The notes beneath the pieces were generated by a model. That model did not search any database and was not told the DNA's origin. It saw nothing but the letters and a program-made list of their open reading frames with translations. The translations under genes and the position numbers were made by a program. From Halomonas cupida (GTDB lineage Bacteria > Pseudomonadota > Gammaproteobacteria > Pseudomonadales > Halomonadaceae), in contig NZ_FRCA01000001.1 of the NCBI RefSeq assembly GCF_900142755.1, forward strand, positions 60,888-124,887: DNA of 64,000 nt. Reading direction: 5' to 3'. Shown one piece after another: positions 43,862 through 52,329 of the stretch; the stretch's first letter is position 1, and each line of letters starts with the position of its first letter.

Positions 43862-43990
43862 AATAAGAAAAAAAGGAATGATGTTGGTATAAAACGTCGT
43901 TTGAGGCAGGGCAAGCCTGAGGCAATACTGCGAGTGTTGAGTATTCAAGCCGAGTCATCCTCAGGAGAAAATAATGATCGACACTATCAT
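43862..43990. repeat. Direct repeat flanking module 2, right copy: functional amaB promoter region
   Basis: This is the intact copy of the 129-base repeat. It includes the AGGAG ribosome site (43963-43967) and the first codons of amaB. It matches 40608-40736 in the same orientation. Confidence 0.85.
43892..43902. promoter_or_regulatory. Palindrome AAACG-T-CGTTT, right copy (LysR operator candidate)
   Basis: The same perfect inverted repeat as at 40638-40648 lies 72 bases upstream of the amaB start, a usual place for LysR-type activation. Confidence 0.6.
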
Positions 43991-45467
43991 GCAGCGTCTG
44001 GGTGTTGCTGAGACTCTGTACCGTGACGGGAACTACGCCGTCACCTCGCCAACTGATGGCGCTGAGATCGGCCGGGTTCAACTGGAAGGCCGGGGTCAGG
44101 TTCAGGCTCGCATCGACCGCGCCCAGGCGGCCTTCGAGAGCTGGCGACAGGTGCCTGCACCGCGGCGTGGCGAGTTGGTCCGCCTGTTTGGGGAGCAGCT
44201 GCGTCTCCACAAGGAGGATCTCGGCGCGCTGGTGACGCTGGAATGCGGCAAGATCTATCAGGAAGGCCTCGGCGAAGTGCAGGAAATGATTGATATCTGT
44301 GATCTCGCCGTAGGTCAGTCCCGCCAGCTCTACGGCTTGACCATCGCCTCTGAACGCCCCGGTCACCATATGCGGGAAAGCTGGCATCCGCTGGGACCGA
44401 TTGGCCTGATCACTGCCTTCAACTTCCCAGTGGCTCCCTGGGCCTGGAATGCCGCCCTTGCGCTGGTCTGTGGCAACAGCTTGCTGTGGAAGCCCTCCGA
44501 GAAGACACCATTGTGTGCCTTGGCCTGTCAGGCACTTCTTGATCGTGCCATGCAGGAATTCGGCGATGATGCGCCCCGAGATCTCAGTCAGGTGATCATC
44601 GGTGAGCGTGAGGCCGGCGAATGCCTGACCGATGACCCTCGTGTTCCGCTGATCAGCGCCACCGGCAGTACTCGTATGGGACGAGAAGTCGCGCCCCGTG
44701 TTGCCGCCCGTTTCGGCCGCAGTATTCTCGAACTTGGCGGCAACAACGCCATGATCCTGGCGCCCAGCGCCGATCTCGACATGGCGGTGCGTGCCATTCT
44801 GTTCTCGGCGGTGGGTACCGCTGGTCAGCGCTGTACCACCTTGCGTCGCCTGGTCGTCCATGAGTCGGTTCGTGACGAAGTGGTTGAGCGAGTGAAGAAG
44901 GCCTATGCCAACGTCAGCATCGGTGACCCGATGGAGGGGAGCCTGGTGGGCCCGCTGATCGATTCTCAGGCGTTTGAACAGATGCAGTCAGTGCTGCAGA
45001 GCGCACGGCAACAGGGTGCTCAGGTGTTCGGTGGCGAGCGTCAACTGGCCGATGCCTACCCCAATGGCTACTACGTGACGCCGGCTATCGTCGAGGTCGA
45101 GCAGCAGAATGAGCTGGTCAGGAACGAAACCTTCGCGCCCATCCTCTATGTGCTCAGCTATCGTGACTTCGACGAGGCACTGGCGCTGAACAACGATGTG
45201 CCTCAGGGCCTTTCGTCCTGTGTGTTCACCACCGATGTCCGTGAGGCCGAGGCGTTCATCTCCGACCTGGGCAGCGACTGCGGTATTGCCAACGTCAATA
45301 TCGGGCCGAGTGGCGCCGAGATCGGCGGTGCCTTCGGTGGTGAGAAGGAAACCGGTGGTGGGCGTGAGTCCGGCTCGGACGTGTGGAAGAGCTACATGCG
45401 TCGCCAGACCAATACCGTCAACTATTCCCGTGAGCTGCCTCTGGCCCAGGGCATCAAGTTCGATTGA
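43974..45467 (+). CDS. amaB: L-piperidine-6-carboxylate (2-aminoadipate semialdehyde) dehydrogenase, AmaB-like
   Basis: The 497-residue aldehyde dehydrogenase has the fold landmarks GPIGLITAFNFPVAPWAWN (about 141-159), the general base E253 in LELGG, and the nucleophile C287 in TAGQRCTTLRR. The GQRCTT wording and the C-terminal GGEKETGGGRESGSD belong to the ALDH7/AmaB group, which oxidises the semialdehyde formed from L-pipecolate to 2-aminoadipate. AGGAG lies six bases upstream of the ATG. Together with the amaA product encoded downstream this defines a pipecolate pathway. Confidence 0.92.
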   Translation: MIDTIMQRLGVAETLYRDGNYAVTSPTDGAEIGRVQLEGRGQVQARIDRAQAAFESWRQVPAPRRGELVRLFGEQLRLHKEDLGALVTLECGKIYQEGLGEVQEMIDICDLAVGQSRQLYGLTIASERPGHHMRESWHPLGPIGLITAFNFPVAPWAWNAALALVCGNSLLWKPSEKTPLCALACQALLDRAMQEFGDDAPRDLSQVIIGEREAGECLTDDPRVPLISATGSTRMGREVAPRVAARFGRSILELGGNNAMILAPSADLDMAVRAILFSAVGTAGQRCTTLRRLVVHESVRDEVVERVKKAYANVSIGDPMEGSLVGPLIDSQAFEQMQSVLQSARQQGAQVFGGERQLADAYPNGYYVTPAIVEVEQQNELVRNETFAPILYVLSYRDFDEALALNNDVPQGLSSCVFTTDVREAEAFISDLGSDCGIANVNIGPSGAEIGGAFGGEKETGGGRESGSDVWKSYMRRQTNTVNYSRELPLAQGIKFD

Positions 45468-45545
45468 GAGAGAACGGCCATCCGGCGCACAGAGGCGCGC
45501 CAGGTGGCCGTAGGGCGCCCTTGAATCCAGTCATGGAGCGATGCA

Positions 45546-46997
45546 ATGACAACAACAATGGCTCGAGAACAGTGGGGTAGCCGTTTTGGCTACCTGATGG
45601 CCGTCATCGGTGCGATGGTCGGTGCCGGTAACATCTGGCGAATGCCTTATGTCACCGGCGAGAACGGGGGCGGTGCTTTCCTCATCGCCTACTTTCTGCT
45701 GTTGTACCTGATTGCCGTCCCCGGCTTGATGGGCGAGACCAGCCTTGGGCGCTATACCCGACAGGGGCTGATCGGGACCTTCCGCAAGGTATACGGCAAC
45801 AATCGCCTCGTTGGCTTGGGGCTGGTGATCCTGATCTTCAACATCGTGCTGATGTCCTACTACTCATCGGTGGTGGGCTGGTCGATCTACTATGCCTACC
45901 ACGCCTTGATTGGCACTTTTACCCAGGTGGATTTCGACACTGCCGCGCTATGGCAGTCATTCAGCCAGAACACGGCGCTGAATGTCGGCATGCACAGCAT
46001 CGCCATGTTGATGGTGACCAGTATTCTGATCTTCGGGATCAAGGGTGGCATCGAGCGTCTCGCCAAGTGGATGATGCCGATCCTGACCATCGCCTTGATC
46101 GCCATTGCCATTCGTGGCTTGACGCTACCGGGGGCTGTTGCCGGCCTTGAATTCAGCTTCTCGCCCAACTGGGAGTATCTGGCGCGGGGAGAAACATGGC
46201 TCGCGGCGCTGGGGCAGGCGTTGTTCTCCACCGGGCTCGGCTGGGGCATTGCCCTGACCTATGGCAGTTATCTGGGGCGTAACGACGATATACCGATTGG
46301 TGGTGGCGTGTTCACAGCCATCGGCAACACCAGCTTCGGTTTGTTGGCGGTGTTCGCTGTCTTCCCCATCGTCTTCGCCTTCGGTATCTCGCCGACCTCC
46401 GGCCCCGAACTGGCCTTTGTGGCGCTGGCCACAGCCTTTGGCAGCATGACCGGTGGCTATATCTGGGCGCTGCTGTTCTTCATGGGCTTCTTCTTCGCCA
46501 ACCTGACCACCGCACTTGCGATTACCGAGGTCGGTGTCACGACGTACAAGGAAGAGCGCAAGGTGCCACGTACCCGCGCGGTGCTGATGATCTGCGGCAT
46601 TATCTGGTTGCTGGGCATTCCGAGTGCCGTCAACGCCGATATCCTCGGGTACCTGGACTTCGTGCTTGGAAACTGGGGTCTGCCGCTCGCCACCTTCATC
46701 ATCATGGTGACCATCGGCTGGAAGTTCGATGCCAATCGGCTGCGCATCCTGAGCCTGAATCGTGGTGCTGACCTCTATATACCGAGCATCTGGGAGGCGA
46801 CCGTGCGCTACCAGATTCCCCTCATCATGCTCGGCATCATGGCCTACTTCCTCTACAGCAACCTCAGCGAGGCCCCACTGAAAACCGTCAGTGGTCTGGC
46901 TGTGCTGACACTGATGATTCCCTTGTGCATGGAGATCATGCGTCGTCTGCAGAAGCGTCAAGCGACCACCAGCATCGTTGGAGGACAGGCTTCATGA
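45546..46997 (+). CDS. Neurotransmitter:sodium symporter (NSS) family transporter
   Basis: The 483-residue protein has about 11-12 helices and opens with REQWGSRFGYLMAVIGAMVGAGNIWRMPY, the NSS sodium and substrate site in helix 1, then GGGAFLIAYFLLLYLIAVPG. Bacterial members import amino acids with sodium. Its place between amaB and amaA makes pipecolate or lysine the likely substrate. GGAG lies upstream of the ATG. Its stop overlaps the start of a small membrane protein gene by four bases. Confidence 0.9.
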   Translation: MTTTMAREQWGSRFGYLMAVIGAMVGAGNIWRMPYVTGENGGGAFLIAYFLLLYLIAVPGLMGETSLGRYTRQGLIGTFRKVYGNNRLVGLGLVILIFNIVLMSYYSSVVGWSIYYAYHALIGTFTQVDFDTAALWQSFSQNTALNVGMHSIAMLMVTSILIFGIKGGIERLAKWMMPILTIALIAIAIRGLTLPGAVAGLEFSFSPNWEYLARGETWLAALGQALFSTGLGWGIALTYGSYLGRNDDIPIGGGVFTAIGNTSFGLLAVFAVFPIVFAFGISPTSGPELAFVALATAFGSMTGGYIWALLFFMGFFFANLTTALAITEVGVTTYKEERKVPRTRAVLMICGIIWLLGIPSAVNADILGYLDFVLGNWGLPLATFIIMVTIGWKFDANRLRILSLNRGADLYIPSIWEATVRYQIPLIMLGIMAYFLYSNLSEAPLKTVSGLAVLTLMIPLCMEIMRRLQKRQATTSIVGGQAS

Positions 46998-47281
46998 GTA
47001 TTTCCGCTATCGTTGTGATGGTGGCTTCCATCATCGCCCTGTGGGGAGTCGCCAGCCTGGCGCTTGTCTACTCGATGCGCCAGGAAGACCGCAAGCTGAT
47101 GCTGCTGAAGGAGCAGGGGGATTTTGAACCCTTCTCACCGGCTGCCCAACGTGACATCGAAGACTGGCTCAGGCGACATCCGGACGGACCGGAAGCCGAT
47201 GAGATGCGCGAGCTCCTCGAGTGGCAGCATCGCTCTCTGACGCAGAATGCCCGGCGTTTCCATCGCTGGCCGGATGCCTGA
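46994..47281 (+). CDS. MetS-like NSS transporter small subunit with C-terminal extension
   Basis: The first 30 or so residues (MSISAIVVMVASIIALWGVA and SLALVYSMR) form one membrane helix, as in the tiny MetS subunit of NSS methionine transporters. Here a charged soluble tail of about 65 residues follows, ending in LEWQHRSLTQNARRFHRW, whereas MetS-like proteins are usually only 30-60 residues. The start at 46994 overlaps the transporter stop (ATGA), which fixes both the start and the functional link. An upstream in-frame start at 46925 would run inside the transporter gene and is not used. Confidence 0.85.
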   Translation: MSISAIVVMVASIIALWGVASLALVYSMRQEDRKLMLLKEQGDFEPFSPAAQRDIEDWLRRHPDGPEADEMRELLEWQHRSLTQNARRFHRWPDA

Positions 47282-47342
47282 TTCCGCCGCTGAGTGAGCC
47301 TGTAACAGAACAATGAAGCCACCATACAGGGCAGGATGTTCC

Positions 47343-48623
47343 ATGAAGAACCGTTGTCTGTGGTACGACACTTCGCTGGAGCCGGCACCGATGCTGGAGA
47401 GGCTGAATGAGAAGCTGACAGCTGAGGTTACAGTGATCGGCGGTGGGATTACCGGGCTCAGCACGGCGCTGCACCTCGCCGAGGCTGGGGTGGATGTGCT
47501 TCTGATCGAGGCGGGAGAGATTCCTTCCGGAGGCTCCGGGCGCAGTGTCGGTCTGGTCAACGCCGGCTTATGGATTCCCCCTGACGACATTCTCGAGACA
47601 TTGGGACAGGAGGATGGCGAACGTGCCAATACGCTGTTGGGTGGCGCGCCCGCTGAGGTGTTCTCGCTGATCGAGCGGCACGCTATTGACTGTGATGCCA
47701 CACGCACGGGAACCCTGCACCTGGCGCATAACACCAAAGGCGAGGGGGATCTGGCCCGGCGAGCCGAACAGTTTCAGCGCCGTGGGGCCCCGGTGGAGTT
47801 ACTCGGGGGAGACGACTGCTACCAGCGAGTGGGGACGCGCCGTATCCGGCGTGCCTTGCTCGACCACCGCGCCGGTACGATCAATCCAGCGGCCTATACC
47901 CGTGGCCTGGCCCGAGCCGCGGTGAAGGCGGGTGCGCGTCTGTACACCAATAGTCCGGCCTGTGGCGTTACGCGCCATGCTGAGGACTGGCTGGTAATGA
48001 CGACTACCGGCAGCGTGCGCGCACCGCGCGTGGTGTTTGCCACCAATGCCTATACCGAAGACCACTGGAACAGGGTCCGCGATCACTTCTTTCCCGGGCA
48101 CTTCTTCCAGGTCGCATCACCACCGCTTCCGGAAGAGTTGGCCGGTGACATTCTGCCCGAAGGGCAGGGGGCCTGGGACACGCGTATGGTACTGAGCAGT
48201 ATGCGCCGCGACGCCGAGGGCAGGTTGATTCTGGGAAGCCTTGGGCGTGGCGAGGGGCGTCCGGTCGCCTGGATCCGCTGCTGGGCGGATCGCATCCAGC
48301 GGCATTATTTCCCGCAGTTGGGCAAGATGGACTGGGAGTGCACCTGGACCGGACGGATCGCCTTCACCCCCGAACACACGCTACGTCTCTTTGAGCCTGC
48401 GCCGGGGATCCTCGGCGTGACCGGTTTCAATGGCCGTGGCGTCACCACTGGCACCATCGTCGGCAAGGGATTTGCCCACTACCTGGTGACTGGCGATGAC
48501 AGCCTGCTGCCGCTACCGATTCGCAGCCACCGGCCGGTACGCGCCAGACCATTGTGGAGCTCTGGTTACGAGAGCGGCTTCACGCTTTATCACACCGGAC
48601 AGTGCCTGCGTGTCGTGACCTGA
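47343..48623 (+). CDS. amaA: L-pipecolate oxidase, AmaA-like FAD protein
   Basis: AmaA oxidises L-pipecolate to piperideine-6-carboxylate, the substrate of AmaB. The 426-residue flavoprotein has the FAD fold VTVIGGGITGLSTALHLAEAG, then GGSGRSVGLVNAGLW, LLDHRAGTINPAAYTRGLA, and a C-terminal half ending YESGFTLYHTGQCLRVV. These match, as far as I recall them, the Pseudomonas putida AmaA signatures closely, including the C-terminus. The ATG at 47343 is preferred to 47313 because AGGA lies six bases upstream and the length then fits the family. It is the last gene of the pipecolate cluster. Confidence 0.92.
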   Translation: MKNRCLWYDTSLEPAPMLERLNEKLTAEVTVIGGGITGLSTALHLAEAGVDVLLIEAGEIPSGGSGRSVGLVNAGLWIPPDDILETLGQEDGERANTLLGGAPAEVFSLIERHAIDCDATRTGTLHLAHNTKGEGDLARRAEQFQRRGAPVELLGGDDCYQRVGTRRIRRALLDHRAGTINPAAYTRGLARAAVKAGARLYTNSPACGVTRHAEDWLVMTTTGSVRAPRVVFATNAYTEDHWNRVRDHFFPGHFFQVASPPLPEELAGDILPEGQGAWDTRMVLSSMRRDAEGRLILGSLGRGEGRPVAWIRCWADRIQRHYFPQLGKMDWECTWTGRIAFTPEHTLRLFEPAPGILGVTGFNGRGVTTGTIVGKGFAHYLVTGDDSLLPLPIRSHRPVRARPLWSSGYESGFTLYHTGQCLRVVT

Positions 48624-49009
48624 TAAGCAATTCCCTCCAGGGTGGGTAACAGCTCGACAACAAGGCAACCATGTCTGAGCGAGCTTGTTACCACTTTCGT
48701 CCTGACACTCGTTCTTCACCACGGCCTCTCCTCACCACACTCACTCCTCATCACATGTGGCCGCTCAGCCCCCTGACGCTCGGCCAGCTTCGACAAGCAT
48801 ATCCGGTGTTCTCCCCATGGAAGCCACGGATAACCATTCGACTGCGTCGAGCATGTTGCTGATTTCGTGGCTGTCATGACACTCCGCGAACATCTGGTGG
48901 CCTGGCGCATCTTCTGCAGCCTCAATCTTCCTCAAGGACTTCGAGCTGATGGCGAGCGCTGTCAGCCTGATCAGAGCCCGATAGAAAGTGGTATTTCTTT
49001 TCCATTGTT

Positions 49010-49020
49010 TGGTATGACCA
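49010..49020. promoter_or_regulatory. GntR/FadR-type operator TGGT-ATG-ACCA
   Basis: This perfect inverted repeat fits the TGGT-N3-ACCA pattern of FadR-subfamily regulators. It sits in a 15-base context (TTGGTATGACCATAA) repeated with one change at 49170-49184. Confidence 0.65.
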
Positions 49021-49170
49021 TAAATCACTCTGCTTTTCCTTACCTCCTGCTGATCTATGTTAGACCATTGTCTATTTTTTATTAAAAAATTGTTTTTATT
49101 GAAAAATATGATGTGAATTAAAATCTTCTTGTTTTTTGTGTGTTGTTTTGGCTCTGTATTTTGTCTAGTT

Positions 49171-49181
49171 TGGTACGACCA
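49171..49181. promoter_or_regulatory. GntR/FadR-type operator TGGT-ACG-ACCA
   Basis: The second copy lies 161 bases downstream of the first and 206 bases before the TRAP start. Together they flank the AT-rich stretch, suggesting cooperative binding or looping by a regulator encoded elsewhere. Confidence 0.65.
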
Positions 49182-49387
49182 TAAGAGGCCCTGATGTTGG
49201 AAATCCTCTGAACATCCGAGTGACCATGGGCTGTTGCTGTCAAGGGGCCAAACCAGACTGAGCCCTACAGCGTGGTTATCAGTGGTGCAGTGGATGGCGG
49301 GTCGTGGCGGATCTGCTCCCTGACGACAACGAGCGGTTTGCCTGAAAGGTCGATAGACAATCAATAACAAATGGTGGAGATGCGCCA

Positions 49388-50365
49388 ATGAGAACCAGAT
49401 CCCTTCTTTCCTTGTCTGCTTGCCTGTATGTAGCTTTCGGTTCAGGGGGCGCTCAGGCTACGGAAACCGTAAAGTGGGCTCATGTCTATGAGCCTTCCGA
49501 GGCCTATCACCACTGGGCCGAGTGGGGTGCCGAGCAGATTGCCGAGCGCACCGATGGTCGTTATGAAGTGGAGGTCTTTCCGTCCTCGACGCTTGGCAAG
49601 GAAGTCGATATCAACCAGGGACTGGTGTTGGGAACGGTAGATATCATCTACACAGGCCAGAGTTTTGCAGCCCAGACTTATGGTCCACTGGCCCTCTCGG
49701 ATGCGCCCTTCGTGTTTCGTGACTATGGGCACTGGCAGGCCTATACCGACAGCGAGTTGTTCCAGGAGTTTGCTGACGGTTATCGCGACGCTTCCGGTGG
49801 CAACCTGATTCTTGGTGGCTGCTATTACGGTCTGAGGCATGTGACGTCCAACATGCCGATTCGCGAGCCGGCTGATATGGAAGGCCTGAAGATTCGCGTG
49901 CCCAATGCGCCGATCTACAGTCTGTTTCCCCGGGCTGTCGGGGCCCAGCCGACACCGTTGGCCTTCTCCGAGGTCTACCTGGCGCTCCAGCAGGGGGTCG
50001 TGGATGCTCAGGAGAATCCACTGCCGACCATCCGGGCAAAGAAATTCTATGAAGTGCAGGATTACATCAACCTCACCGGTCATGTGACAGGCTCCAACCT
50101 GATTGTCGCCGGCGGCATATTCTTCAATGGTCTTTCACAGGAGGATCAGCAGATCTTCCGTGACGTGCTTGGAGAAGTGGCGAAGCGAGTCTCGGATGAT
50201 GTACGAGAGCAGGAGTTGGAGGCCGTCGCTTGGTTCGAGGAGCAGGGCACCACCATCGTGGAAGTTGATCGCGAGGCGTTCCGTGAGGCGACATTGCCGC
50301 ATCTCAACGGTGACGAGGCCACCTGGACCGAAGAGCAGTTTGATCGTCTTCAGGCCCTGCAGTGA
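49388..50365 (+). CDS. TRAP transporter substrate-binding protein, DctP family (second TRAP operon)
   Basis: The 325-residue protein has a signal peptide (about residues 1-24, ending GGAQATE) and the DctP body: EVEVFPSSTLGKEVDINQGL, then LKIRVPNAPIYSLFPRAVGA with the ligand-carboxylate arginine, and VVDAQENPLPTIRA. GGAG precedes the ATG. It leads a three-gene operon. No enzyme genes are attached, so the organic-acid substrate is unknown. Confidence 0.92.
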   Translation: MRTRSLLSLSACLYVAFGSGGAQATETVKWAHVYEPSEAYHHWAEWGAEQIAERTDGRYEVEVFPSSTLGKEVDINQGLVLGTVDIIYTGQSFAAQTYGPLALSDAPFVFRDYGHWQAYTDSELFQEFADGYRDASGGNLILGGCYYGLRHVTSNMPIREPADMEGLKIRVPNAPIYSLFPRAVGAQPTPLAFSEVYLALQQGVVDAQENPLPTIRAKKFYEVQDYINLTGHVTGSNLIVAGGIFFNGLSQEDQQIFRDVLGEVAKRVSDDVREQELEAVAWFEEQGTTIVEVDREAFREATLPHLNGDEATWTEEQFDRLQALQ

Positions 50366-50385
50366 GTCGGTTGGAGAGCCATGCA

Positions 50386-50994
50386 ATGAATAGAAACTCA
50401 CTGGAATCACCGGATGAAAGCTTGTCGCCGCCCGCTCCGGGCGGCGACGAGGACGCTATGGTGGCGATTGACTTCGAGGAAGAGGATCGACCCTTCTCAT
50501 GGCGTGATTACGGCCTCGAAGACGGCCTCGTATTTGTCGTGTTCTGGAGCATGGCCGGGGTGGTTTTCATCCAGTTCTTTACCCGCTACGTCCTTGGGTC
50601 GCCGCTTGGCTGGACGGAGGAAGTGGCGCGTTATCTGCTGATCTGTGTTGGTTTTCTCGCTGCTACCATCGGTGTACGCAAGCGTAGCCATATTCGAATC
50701 GATCTGGTGCACCGCTATTTGACACCACCGCTGACAGCGTTGCTGGTGTGGTTGGTGGATGTTGGACAGCTGGTGTACTTCATCACTCTCGGCTGGGTGA
50801 CCTGGAAGATTCTTCCATTGATGGGGGCCCAGAAGATGACCTCCCTGGCGATGGGTATGGACGTGCTCTACGGCGTCGTGTTGTTCAGCATTGTTGTCAT
50901 GGTGTTGCGTCAGGCCTGGCAGGTTGCCACCCGACACAGCTTGAGATCATGCCGCAAGGGATCGGGCAGTGATGCACAGGGGACTCGCCCATGA
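50386..50994 (+). CDS. TRAP transporter small permease, DctQ family (second TRAP operon)
   Basis: The roughly 202-residue protein has a charged N-terminal extension (about 45 residues, with DFEEEDRPFSWRDYGLEDG) before four helices. The core LGWTEEVARYLLICVGFLAA with RKRSHIRIDLV is typical of DctQ. I use the ATG at 50386 with GGAGAG eight bases upstream. A GTG at 50362 overlapping the dctP stop is also possible. It overlaps dctM by four bases. Confidence 0.88.
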   Translation: MNRNSLESPDESLSPPAPGGDEDAMVAIDFEEEDRPFSWRDYGLEDGLVFVVFWSMAGVVFIQFFTRYVLGSPLGWTEEVARYLLICVGFLAATIGVRKRSHIRIDLVHRYLTPPLTALLVWLVDVGQLVYFITLGWVTWKILPLMGAQKMTSLAMGMDVLYGVVLFSIVVMVLRQAWQVATRHSLRSCRKGSGSDAQGTRP

Positions 50995-52271
50995 CGTTGC
51001 TGATACTGTTTATTTCGCTGTTGGTCATGCTGTTGCTGGGGTTTCCGGTGATGGTGGTACTCGGTGCGTCGTCGCTGATTGCCATACTGGTTGAGGGCAG
51101 TGTCCCCGATTTCATTGTGCTCCACCGCATGGTCAGTGGTATGGACAGCTTTCCACTGTTGTCCATTCCCTTCTTTGTGCTTGCGGGGAGCCTGATGAAC
51201 TCGGCAGGTATCACCGGTCGTATCTTCGATTTTGCTCGTGCACTGGTTGGCTGGATGCCTGGTGGCCTCGGACATGTGAATGTCGGAGCATCGGTGATCT
51301 TTGCCGGCATGTCCGGAGCGGCAGTTGCTGATGCCGGTGGTCTGGGGGCCATCGAGATCAAGGCCATGCGTAATGCCGGCTATGACCCGGGTTTTTCCGT
51401 CGGAGTAACGGCGGCGTCCTCGACCATAGGGCCAATCATTCCGCCAAGCCTGCCGCTGGTCATCTACGGTGTCACAGCGTCGACGTCCATCGGCCAGCTG
51501 TTCGCTGCGGGATTGATTCCGGGCCTCTTGATGGCAGTGGCATTGATGATCATGGTGGCCTGGTATGCCCATCGATATCACTACCCACGTGACGTTGCCT
51601 TTGCTCTGAAGTGGATCGCCTACACCTTTCGCCGTGCCTTCCTCTCGCTGATGACACCCGTCATCATCGTGGGAGGGATCGTGCTCGGAATTTTCACGGC
51701 GACCGAGGCAGCCATCGCGGCGGTGGCATACGCCATGGTTCTTGGCGCTGTTGTCTACCGCACACTGACCTGGCGACGGCTGATCAGCGTTACCATGGAG
51801 ACCATCGAAACTACCGGCATCATCATGATGATCATTGCCGCATCAGCGGTATTCTCGTGGTTGCTGACCAGCCACCACGTTGCCGAGGGCTTTGCCAGTT
51901 GGATGCTGACCTTCACCTCCAATCCGGTGCTGATACTGCTGCTGATGACACTGATTCTGTTCGTGGTGGGCTGCTTCATGGAAACCATTGCAGCAATCAC
52001 CATTCTGGTACCGATTCTGCTGCCCATCGCTGTCAGTCTCGGGGTTGATCCGGTGCAGTTCGGTATCGTCATGGTACTCAACCTGATGATTGGCTTGCTT
52101 ACACCGCCGGTTGGACTCGTTCTCTATGTTCTTTCTCAGGTATCGAAAGTGCCTTTCGAGCGGTGTGCGGTGGCAACTCTGCCGTTCCTGTTCCCACTGT
52201 TTGTGGTGCTGATGCTGGTGACCTTCGTTCCGGCCATTTCCATGTGGCTGCCGACGATGCTCTATCGGTAG
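50991..52271 (+). CDS. TRAP transporter large permease, DctM family (second TRAP operon)
   Basis: The 426-residue protein has about 12 helices and the DctM landmarks SIPFFVLAGSLMNSAGITGR, FAGMSGAAVADAGGLGAIEI, IGPIIPPSLPLVIYGV and LTPPVGLVLYVLSQV. Its start overlaps the dctQ stop (ATGA). A stem-loop terminator follows 27 bases after its stop. Confidence 0.93.
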   Translation: MTLLILFISLLVMLLLGFPVMVVLGASSLIAILVEGSVPDFIVLHRMVSGMDSFPLLSIPFFVLAGSLMNSAGITGRIFDFARALVGWMPGGLGHVNVGASVIFAGMSGAAVADAGGLGAIEIKAMRNAGYDPGFSVGVTAASSTIGPIIPPSLPLVIYGVTASTSIGQLFAAGLIPGLLMAVALMIMVAWYAHRYHYPRDVAFALKWIAYTFRRAFLSLMTPVIIVGGIVLGIFTATEAAIAAVAYAMVLGAVVYRTLTWRRLISVTMETIETTGIIMMIIAASAVFSWLLTSHHVAEGFASWMLTFTSNPVLILLLMTLILFVVGCFMETIAAITILVPILLPIAVSLGVDPVQFGIVMVLNLMIGLLTPPVGLVLYVLSQVSKVPFERCAVATLPFLFPLFVVLMLVTFVPAISMWLPTMLYR

Positions 52272-52298
52272 TCCTGATGGACCAGTGGTGTAGCGAAG

Positions 52299-52329
52299 GC
52301 CCCTGTTGCCGAGTTTCGGCAGCAGGGGC
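52299..52329 (+). terminator. Stem-loop terminator of the second TRAP operon
   Basis: A 14-bp stem (52299-52312 with 52316-52329, one wobble pair) with a three-base loop is followed by TGTTT. It lies 27 bases after the dctM stop. The rest of the gap to 52647 shows no gene. Confidence 0.85.

Larger units (their letters stand above)
48624..49387. other. Long regulatory gap before the second TRAP operon
   Basis: The gap includes a very AT-rich stretch (about 49050-49165) and two near-identical operator-like sites. A 207-residue minus-strand frame (48765-49388) spans it but shows no domain I can trust. The remainder has no supported gene. Confidence 0.6.

Noticed and set aside
43710..44861. A 383-codon minus-strand frame across the amaB start
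   Set aside because: It runs antisense to amaB and through the terminator and promoter repeat. No family features are seen.
48765..49388. A 207-codon minus-strand frame in the gap before the second TRAP operon, considered as a decayed GntR regulator
   Set aside because: A short helical-looking segment (ALAISSKSLRKIEAAED) was suggestive, but no helix-turn-helix or FCD motif could be defended. The frame crosses the AT-rich operator region.
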